DNA from: Thalassospira profundimaris WP0211
Lineage (GTDB): Bacteria > Pseudomonadota > Alphaproteobacteria > Rhodospirillales > Thalassospiraceae
DNA length: 64,000 bases
Assembly: GCF_000300275.1 (NCBI RefSeq)
Contig: NZ_AMRN01000002.1
Span: 186,001 to 250,000, forward strand
Reading direction: 5' to 3'
Shown here: positions 58,575 to 64,000 of the stretch, one piece after another
Layout of the letters: the number at the start of each line of letters is the position of its first letter
How positions within the stretch are numbered: position 1 is the stretch's first letter
Notes under the pieces: generated by a model
The model's input: the letters and a program-made list of their open reading frames with translations, nothing else
Database searches by the model: none
What the model was told of the DNA's origin: nothing
Made by a program: the position numbers and the translations under genes

Positions 58575-59012
58575 TCAGCCGAGGGCCGTGTCGGCCTCGA
58601 ACTCAATGGCGACGATCAAAGTGCCGGCCTTGATGGCAGGCGCGCCGACAACAGCTTCGGTGTCGATCTCGGGCCGACCGTAGGTCATGCCGAAGGCCAG
58701 GCCGCCGAGGGTGGGGTCGGCATCGAGGATCGAACCGACCATCTGCAACAAGGCGTCGAAGGCCGCATCGCGGGATGTGGCGTCGCCGTCCTCGATGGTG
58801 ATATCGATCTCGGCCTCCTGTCGGCAGTAGACGCCACCGAACCCGCCCAAGGCTTGCTCGGGCTCGCCCGGCGTGCCGTCACGCAGGATCAGCAATCCGC
58901 CGGTCGAGATCTTCTCGGGCACCACAGAATTGCGCTCGACGGTGGCGTCCGGGATGGTCTCGAGCCGGGTCTTGAGGGCATCGAGGATCTGCTCGGTCTT
59001 GGTCGCGGGCAT
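58575..59012 (-). CDS. Phage tail terminator-like protein
   Basis: 145 residues: QILDALKTRLETIPDATVER at the start and GDATSRDAAFDALLQMVGSI in the middle, ending VAIEFEADTALG. The layout and position before the tail tube gene fit lambda U-type terminators that cap tail length. The family assignment is by position and general pattern. Confidence 0.72.
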   Translation of the reverse strand: MPATKTEQILDALKTRLETIPDATVERNSVVPEKISTGGLLILRDGTPGEPEQALGGFGGVYCRQEAEIDITIEDGDATSRDAAFDALLQMVGSILDADPTLGGLAFGMTYGRPEIDTEAVVGAPAIKAGTLIVAIEFEADTALG

Positions 59013-59015
59013 GGG

Positions 59016-59687
59016 TCAGTCCTTACGGGTATGGCGGCCGATCAGACCCGGCACCCGCCCTGTCCAGGTTTCCGCCGCACGGCGAACGTCGAGCCGCTTC
59101 GGCATGCGGACCTGGGGCACCATCACGAACATCACCACCGTGGTGATGCCGGACTTCATGCGCCCGGTCTTGGTGAAAGCGCCGCCCTTGGCCCGGCGGC
59201 CGACCCGTCCGGTCTTGGCACTGATCCGCACCCCGTCCACCACCAGCAGCGACGGCGCGCCCCGCCGGTAGACGAACCGTAAGGGGCCGAAGCGATGCTC
59301 CGGGAACGTGGCCGGCGTGATCCGCTTGCCGCCCCCCGCCTCCGCGGGGACAGGCTTACCCCGCTTGGGCGCCGCTGCTGTCGGAATGGCGAGCCAGAAC
59401 CCGCTCTTGCCACGGATCACCGCGCCCCGATCGAAGCTGCGCACGATATCGGGCGCCTTGGACCAGACGAGGCTCGCCGCGTCATGCCCCTTGTTGGGAT
59501 AGGCGCGGGAACGCCAGGTCCGGGCCAGACGGGGGCCGAGCCCCGCCGTGATCACCTGGCGGCGCAGGCTGCCCTTGAGACCGTCGCCAGCGTCCTTGAC
59601 CCCTTCAGCGACCGCCTTTTCGATCTGGCGCATCTCCGCCTTGAGATCGGCCTTCAGGGAACCGGCAATGGAAGCGGAAAATTTCAC
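59016..59687 (-). CDS. DUF6441-family phage protein
   Basis: 223 residues: a helical N-terminus (LKADLKAEMRQIEKAVAEGV), RQVITAGLGPRLARTWRSRA, KAPDIVRSFDRGAVIRGKSG, then strand-rich FWLAIPTAAAPKRGK. This matches DUF6441 and HK97 gp10-type tail completion proteins. Probable role: tail completion or head-tail joining. It overlaps the previous gene by 4 bp. Confidence 0.82.
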   Translation of the reverse strand: MKFSASIAGSLKADLKAEMRQIEKAVAEGVKDAGDGLKGSLRRQVITAGLGPRLARTWRSRAYPNKGHDAASLVWSKAPDIVRSFDRGAVIRGKSGFWLAIPTAAAPKRGKPVPAEAGGGKRITPATFPEHRFGPLRFVYRRGAPSLLVVDGVRISAKTGRVGRRAKGGAFTKTGRMKSGITTVVMFVMVPQVRMPKRLDVRRAAETWTGRVPGLIGRHTRKD

Positions 59688-59998
59688 GAAGGTCTCACGT
59701 CCAGAGTCCAGATCAGCCGATCCGGATCGCGCCGCTCGGGCTCGCCCTGGATCACGTAGTCGACACCGTCCAGGGTCAGCCGATCGCCCGGACGGGGACC
59801 GGCGACCTCGGACGCCCGAACATCAAACACCGTGGTCTCGGTGTGGATGCGGGTCTCGCCGAAGCCGATGATCTCGTCCGGACGACGAGCAACAAGCCGA
59901 ACGGACACCGCCTCGCCACCTGCCGGAACGTAGAGAGCGTCCCGCGCGATGGTGGGATCCCCGAACAGGGCATCGATGGCGGCATCCATTACGGACAT
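59684..59998 (-). CDS. Phage head-tail joining protein
   Basis: 104 residues: DAAIDALFGDPTIARDALYV, PGDRLTLDGVDYVIQGEPER and a final WTLDVRPS strand. It resembles short head-tail joining proteins that close the connector (lambda FII-like). Coupled on both sides: TGATG at its start with DUF2190 and a 4-bp overlap with DUF6441. Confidence 0.78.
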   Translation of the reverse strand: MSVMDAAIDALFGDPTIARDALYVPAGGEAVSVRLVARRPDEIIGFGETRIHTETTVFDVRASEVAGPRPGDRLTLDGVDYVIQGEPERRDPDRLIWTLDVRPS

Positions 59999-60333
59999 CA
60001 GACGCTGCCGTTGAGCCGCACACGGCCGATGGTGTCGGTCGCGGTGCCTCCCACCGCTTCGATCGCCACGCCGATCAGGGTGTTTCCGGTCGCCGTCTTG
60101 GTGGCGACCTTGTTGGTGTCGTCCCAGTAGACCTTGTCGCCGACACTCCAGGCCTGCGAGGCCGCCTTGGTCAGGTCGAAGACACCGACAAGGCTGGTTT
60201 CCACCGCCTCACCGGCCAGCGCATCGCCACCGGCGACGCCGAACAGCGCGCCGACCAGCAGACCGCCGCCAGAAGTGACATCGTAGGGGGCCGCAAGGGT
60301 GATCGTGTTGCCGGGCTGAATGTAGTTTCGCAT
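59998..60333 (-). CDS. DUF2190-family capsid decoration-like protein
   Basis: 111 residues starting MRNYIQPGNTITLAAPYDVT, with VGVFDLTKAASQAWSVGDKV and a strand ending TIGRVRLNGSV. DUF2190 proteins are small trimer-type capsid cement proteins. It is divergent from the ParD gene, which is inserted between it and the capsid gene. Confidence 0.87.
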   Translation of the reverse strand: MRNYIQPGNTITLAAPYDVTSGGGLLVGALFGVAGGDALAGEAVETSLVGVFDLTKAASQAWSVGDKVYWDDTNKVATKTATGNTLIGVAIEAVGGTATDTIGRVRLNGSV

Positions 60334-60353
60334 GGAATGGTCCTTTCGTGTGC

Positions 60354-60382
60354 TTGCGCTTGGTGCGAATATTTCCTACTTT
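60354..60382 (+). promoter_or_regulatory. Sigma-70-like promoter for the parDE pair
   Basis: TTGCGC (60354-60359), 17-bp spacer, TACTTT (60377-60382), ending 21 bp before the parD ATG. It would give the toxin-antitoxin pair expression independent of the minus-strand phage operon. Confidence 0.55.
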
Positions 60383-60403
60383 TGGAGACAGGAGGATCCG
60401 GAT

Positions 60404-60643
60404 ATGACCGAGAAGATCAGCGTTTCCCTGACCGACGAGCACGCGCACCTGTTGCAGGAAGCGGTCAAAAGCGGCGACTACGCCTCCTCCAGCGAGGTGA
60501 TCCGGGAAGCCTTGCGGGAATGGAAGACCCGCCGCCTTCTGGGCCAGATGTGGGACGAAGGCGTCGCCAGCGGCCCCGCCGAGCCCGGGTTGAGCATGAA
60601 CGACATCAAGGCCGAGGCCCGCCGACGCAAAGGCCTCGCCTGA
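60404..60643 (+). CDS. parD: ParD-family antitoxin
   Basis: 79 residues from the ATG at 60404, with AGGAGG nine bases upstream; a longer frame from 60332 is not used. The ribbon-helix-helix domain reads KISVSLTDEHAHLLQEAVKS, then YASSSEVIREALREWKTRR. The C-terminal tail (GLSMNDIKAEARRRKGLA) wraps the toxin in known ParDE complexes. It is likely autoregulatory on the promoter just upstream. Confidence 0.92.
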   Translation: MTEKISVSLTDEHAHLLQEAVKSGDYASSSEVIREALREWKTRRLLGQMWDEGVASGPAEPGLSMNDIKAEARRRKGLA

Positions 60644-60647
60644 CCCC

Positions 60648-60935
60648 ATGGCGCGTGTCGTCTTCACGAACAAGGCCCGCGAGGACCTGATCGACATCTG
60701 GCTGCATGTCGCGGAGGACGACCCGGCGGCCGCCGACCGTGTTCTCGACCGACTGGACGAGGCCGCCAGCCATCTGGCCGATCACCCGGAGATGGGCGCG
60801 GCGCGCGACGACATTCGCCCGGGTCTGCGCTATCTGGTCAGCGGCTCCTACCTCCTGCTCTATCGGATCACCGATGCCGGGGTCGAGATCGTGAGAGCCG
60901 TGCATGGCCGCCGGGATCTGATCAGTCTGGTTTAG
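60648..60935 (+). CDS. parE: ParE-family toxin
   Basis: 95 residues of the RelE/ParE fold: FTNKAREDLIDIWLHVAEDD, LDRLDEAASHLADHPEMGAA, RPGLRYLVSGSYLLLYRITD and IVRAVHGRRDL. ParE toxins inhibit DNA gyrase. It begins 4 bp after parD and ends 3 bp from the convergent capsid gene's stop. Confidence 0.92.
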   Translation: MARVVFTNKAREDLIDIWLHVAEDDPAAADRVLDRLDEAASHLADHPEMGAARDDIRPGLRYLVSGSYLLLYRITDAGVEIVRAVHGRRDLISLV

Positions 60936-60938
60936 CGG

Positions 60939-62972
60939 TTACGCCCCAGGATTTTTATAGAGGCCGCGCCAGTCGATGGCCTTGGCGCCGAAGTCGAGGC
61001 GGCACTTGATCTCCACCCCGTCCACATCGAAGCCGTTGCGGGTTTCGATGTAGGCGCCCTGCTGGCCTTCCAGATAGGCATACTCGATGGTATCGATCTG
61101 GTTCGGGCTGGCCGCCAGGTACCAGGCGGTTTCGCTGACGGCGTCCAGACGCGGCTCGGAGATGGGCGAGAGCGTGCGGATCGACTGCGGCACCACCTTG
61201 GCGGTGTCGGCCGGCACCAGGTTCTGGGCCACCATCTGCTCGGCCTTCAACTCGAGAGAGGCCGGCACGATCAGGAAAGACGGGCGGATGTTGAGCACCG
61301 TCTTCTTGTCGAGGCCGGTCTGCTTGGCCATGGCCGCCCGGGCTGCGCCGACCGCATCGACACCGAGCGCCTTGCCGGTGCCGGCCAGGTTCTTGTGGTC
61401 GGCATGGAACAGGTTCTTGTTGTCGGCCATGGCCGGATTGGCGGTGATGATGTCCCAGACCACGTCGCTTTCAAGCTGAGCGATGGCGTTGCCGTACATG
61501 GCGGGGATCCGGGTAAAGGCGTCCAGATCGTCGTTGATGAGCACCTGACGGGTGATGGCGACCACCCGGCCATAGGTCTCGATGCGGTAGCTCTCCTTGG
61601 ACTCGCCCAGCGTGCCCCGCTTGAACTCGCCGCTCTCGTCCACTTTCAGAAGCTGCGGCGCCTCGCCCAACTGCACCCGGTGCATGGCCTTGAAGTCGGT
61701 GGCCAGGACCTGGCGGCAGAACAGCGTGAAGGTGCGAGGATAGGCGTCGTAGGCCTGACGCAGGGTCTTGTTGGTGACCGCCGCCAGGATCTCCGGGAAG
61801 TCGGAGGTGGAATGGAGCGCCCGGGTCGCCACTTCGTCGCGCGAGAGGCCGCGCGTGTTGACGCCGGCGTCCGACAGGCTCTCGCGGGCCAGTTCCATCA
61901 GGGTCATGCCGCGATACTGGCGCGCGGCATCCTCCAGCGGGAACAGGGTCGGGCTGTAGCGATGCAGCAGCGCACTGGTCACCGCGTCCCGGCGGGTGAC
62001 CCGTTCGTCGCGCCCGCCCAGCGGCACGGAGACCTGGGAGAAGGTCCGCGTCTCCTCGGACTTGGACGCCACTTGATCGAGGATCACCGTGCGGGCCTCG
62101 TCCAACGAGGTTCCCCGTTTCACGAGGTCGTCGGCAAAGCCGCGCTCCAGGTCCAGCTTGGACGCTAGGTCGTAGATGGTCGAGACCCGTTCGCGCTCGG
62201 CCTCGCGCGCCCGGCTGACCAGGGCTTCCGCGTCCGCCGTCCGGGACTGGGGCACGGCTTGGGGCTGGGCTTGGGTCTCGGCGGCATCGTCCGGGGTCTT
62301 CGGGGCTTCCTCGGAAATCGTTGCCTCGGTCACCTCGGCGGCATCGTTCTCACGGTTGTCTTCGTCATGCATTGTCTGGGTCCTCTTGCTGTAAGGGGGT
62401 TCGGCGCCGTCTCGATGCACGACGCATTCGTGGGTGCGGGGAGCATGGGGGTCGTGGATGGCGCGAAAGCCGGCGTCCGCGTCGGCGCCCACCGGCACGG
62501 CGGAAATCTCGAACGGCGTCCAGTCGACGGCCCGCCAGACTTCGCGCGCCCCTTCCGGCTTGTTCACCTCATAGCGGTGAACCTGATAGCCGATGGAGAC
62601 CGCCCGGATGTGCCCGGCCTGGATGTCGCGCCAGATGGGCTCCACGTCATCGCGATCGGAGAAGCGAATGGTGGCGACACCCCGGCCCTGTTCGATGCGC
62701 GCGCTGCCCGGCACCACCGAGCCGATCACCGCGCTCAACTCTCCGGTCTCGTGAACCTTTAGAAACGGTGCGCCGGCGTTGAGGCGGTCGAGACGGACAT
62801 GGTCCGCCTCCAGGCTCAGATCCTCGTCATAAGGCTCGCCGAAGAACGGCACGCGGCGCACCCGAGCGCCAGTGGACCAGACCACGTCGATGGTCCGGGC
62901 CTCGGCATCGGCGGAGTTCGGCGCAAGCTCCGCCGCCCGGCGCAAGGCCGGCAGTTCGATGGTGGTATCCAT
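60939..62972 (-). CDS. Fused prohead protease/major capsid protein
   Basis: 677 residues from the ATG at 62972 (CGAGG upstream); an in-frame start at 63017 would enter the portal gene. Residues about 1-185 are a prohead protease (FFGEPYDEDLSLEADHVRLD, FLKVHETGELSAVIGSV, HIRAVSIGYQVHRYE, WTPFEISAVPVGAD). An acidic Gln/Ala-rich scaffold-like linker with ERERVSTIYDLASKLDLERG follows (about 200-310). The rest is an HK97/Mu-type capsid fold (IPAMYGNAIAQLESDVVWDI, FHADHKNLAGTGKALGVDAV, IETRNGFDVDGVEIKCRLDF). The protease presumably cuts itself and the linker away during head maturation. Confidence 0.9.
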   Translation of the reverse strand: MDTTIELPALRRAAELAPNSADAEARTIDVVWSTGARVRRVPFFGEPYDEDLSLEADHVRLDRLNAGAPFLKVHETGELSAVIGSVVPGSARIEQGRGVATIRFSDRDDVEPIWRDIQAGHIRAVSIGYQVHRYEVNKPEGAREVWRAVDWTPFEISAVPVGADADAGFRAIHDPHAPRTHECVVHRDGAEPPYSKRTQTMHDEDNRENDAAEVTEATISEEAPKTPDDAAETQAQPQAVPQSRTADAEALVSRAREAERERVSTIYDLASKLDLERGFADDLVKRGTSLDEARTVILDQVASKSEETRTFSQVSVPLGGRDERVTRRDAVTSALLHRYSPTLFPLEDAARQYRGMTLMELARESLSDAGVNTRGLSRDEVATRALHSTSDFPEILAAVTNKTLRQAYDAYPRTFTLFCRQVLATDFKAMHRVQLGEAPQLLKVDESGEFKRGTLGESKESYRIETYGRVVAITRQVLINDDLDAFTRIPAMYGNAIAQLESDVVWDIITANPAMADNKNLFHADHKNLAGTGKALGVDAVGAARAAMAKQTGLDKKTVLNIRPSFLIVPASLELKAEQMVAQNLVPADTAKVVPQSIRTLSPISEPRLDAVSETAWYLAASPNQIDTIEYAYLEGQQGAYIETRNGFDVDGVEIKCRLDFGAKAIDWRGLYKNPGA

Positions 62973-62985
62973 GAAATCCTCGAAA

Positions 62986-64000
62986 TCAGTCGGAAGTGTC
63001 GATGTCGGTGGCGGCAAACGCGTCGGCCGCTTGCGCGCTGCCCGTCTTGGTCACCCGGCGCGGATCGGAATCGAGCACGATCCCGGCTTCATCCAACTTG
63101 GCGTTGGTGGCCGCGATCTCCGCCAGCACGGCGTCCGGGTTGCGACCCTGGCGGGCGATCGCCTCGGCCAGGGTCATGGTCCCGGAACGCACCGACAGCA
63201 GATCCGCCATGGCGTCCTTCAACGGATCCACGGCGTCGAACTTGGGCGGCGCCCATTCGACGGGCACGACCGGCTCGGGAATGCGCCCGGCCGCCCAGGC
63301 GGCCTGCGTGAACCAGTCCCACACCGGCTGGCACAGCATGGGAATGAACAACTGCCACTGCACGGCGTCGATCATGCGCCGAAACTCGACCAGCCCGGCG
63401 CGGATCGAGGAATAGTTCACCTGGGAAAGGTCCCCGGTGAGCAGTTCGTAAGGCACCCGGAAGCCGGCCGCGATGGTGTGCAGGCTGGCCCGCTTGTACT
63501 CGGCATAACCGCCGACGGCCGCCGGCTGGTTGAAGCGAATGTCCTTACCGCCTCGGGCATAGGCGATGAGACCCGGCTCGAACTGCTCGATCCGCTTGCC
63601 GTCGGCATCGACCACGGCGGGCGCGACGCCCTGCTGGGTTTCCTCGTCGCCGAACACGATGGCCGTGACACAGGCCTCGGTCTTCTTGCGCACGATCTCG
63701 GCGACCTCGTAGTCGTCGAGGTCGCGCAAACTGCGGATCACCGGCGCGCCCCAGGGGACGCCGCGCACCTGGACCCGCTGCTTCTCGTAGACATGGACGA
63801 TGTCGCGGGCCGGGATGGGGTGGCTTTGCAGTCCCCCCTGCCAGGCGCCGAAGACATCGCCGGGGTGGCTTTCGTGAAGCCAATAGGCGGTGCGGCGACC
63901 GATGCCGTCGAACTCGACACCTTGCACCAAGCGTCCCTTGCCGCTGCCTTGGCCACTCTTGGTAGCATCCAAGAAGTCAGCCTCCAGGATCTGCACTTGC
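62986..64000 (-). CDS. Lambda-family phage portal protein (5' partial)
   Basis: The gene runs off the right edge; at least 336 C-terminal residues are visible. VQGVEFDGIGRRTAYWLHES, DIVHVYEKQRVQVRGVPWGA, the stem-helix region GFRVPYELLTGDLSQVNYSS and RMIDAVQWQLFIPMLCQPVW are characteristic of the lambda gpB portal family. It forms the dodecameric gate at the capsid vertex. Terminase and early genes are expected upstream, beyond the window. Confidence 0.92.
   Translation of the reverse strand, partial: QVQILEADFLDATKSGQGSGKGRLVQGVEFDGIGRRTAYWLHESHPGDVFGAWQGGLQSHPIPARDIVHVYEKQRVQVRGVPWGAPVIRSLRDLDDYEVAEIVRKKTEACVTAIVFGDEETQQGVAPAVVDADGKRIEQFEPGLIAYARGGKDIRFNQPAAVGGYAEYKRASLHTIAAGFRVPYELLTGDLSQVNYSSIRAGLVEFRRMIDAVQWQLFIPMLCQPVWDWFTQAAWAAGRIPEPVVPVEWAPPKFDAVDPLKDAMADLLSVRSGTMTLAEAIARQGRNPDAVLAEIAATNAKLDEAGIVLDSDPRRVTKTGSAQAADAFAATDIDTSD

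Noticed and set aside
57747..59282. A 511-codon plus-strand open frame
   Set aside because: Antisense to tail tube, terminator and DUF6441 genes, which have clear family character and coupled starts.
1..64000. CRISPR arrays, rRNA genes, complete tRNA genes, replication origin
   Set aside because: No regularly spaced repeats, rRNA signatures or full cloverleaf sequences were seen on either strand.

Overview
The window looks like the chromosome of a marine alphaproteobacterium of the Rhodospirillales, most like Thalassospira. This is inferred from the style of the left-hand core genes (endonuclease-type MutL, MotAB stator, manganese ABC importer with a DtxR/MntR-type regulator). No rRNA, complete tRNA or CRISPR array was seen. 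The base composition is patchy: moderate GC in 1-15.2 kb, clearly AT-rich in 15.2-30.6 kb, and clearly GC-rich from about 31.5 kb to the end. This fits a core segment followed by three separately acquired blocks.

Region 1 (1-15.2 kb, core). It holds a catalytically dead M16 peptidase partner (cut by the window edge), mutL, a GNAT, and a motA-motB operon that continues into a pseudo-receiver/pentapeptide-repeat protein. Next come a two-domain GNAT, a Fur-box-preceded siderophore-interacting reductase, a putative zinc metallopeptidase, and a four-gene manganese-type ABC importer divergent from mntR across a palindromic operator.

Region 2 (15.2-29.8 kb, surface polysaccharide). After a (CT)12 microsatellite come galE and a tightly packed run of twelve genes: rfbA, wzm, wzt, four methyltransferase-like or DUF268 genes, a GT11 fucosyltransferase, two GT2 and two GT4 glycosyltransferases and a sugar epimerase. 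This is an ABC-transporter-dependent O-polysaccharide locus.

Region 3 (29.8-32.8 kb, recombination scrapyard). It holds serine-recombinase scraps, a 21-bp serine-tRNA 3' end that looks like an attachment site, a tyrosine integrase broken into opposite orientations, an MmeI-like methyltransferase scrap, a CDF efflux gene beheaded by an IS5-family remnant, and a perfect 20-bp palindrome made of two IS tips.

Region 4 (32.8-44.3 kb, metal and envelope island). A three-cysteine MerR regulator (Zn/Cd/Pb type) sits beside a classical 19-bp-spacer MerR promoter. That promoter faces a ten-gene operon: SCO, DsbB, DsbA, PCu(A)C, SCO, M23 peptidase, DUF411, ZIP, LspA, Lnt. A second promoter with the same core lies at the far end and drives a convergent operon of P1B-ATPase, zinc-ribbon protein and L,D-transpeptidase. 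The two operons meet tail to tail with overlapping stops, so the island looks like one regulon that couples metal efflux to periplasmic thiol redox, copper delivery, lipoprotein maturation and peptidoglycan cross-linking. An intact IS5-family element follows.

Region 5 (45.3-64 kb, prophage on the minus strand, running off the window). From right to left in order of transcription: lambda-type portal, fused prohead protease/major capsid protein, DUF2190, head-tail and tail genes, a tail chaperone with a -1 frameshift (A AAA AAC), tape measure, RCC1-propeller tail protein, tail tip genes, a terminator, then endolysin and overlapping spanins. Two plus-strand cargo units interrupt it: a ParDE toxin-antitoxin pair and a 4-fold beta flower gene.
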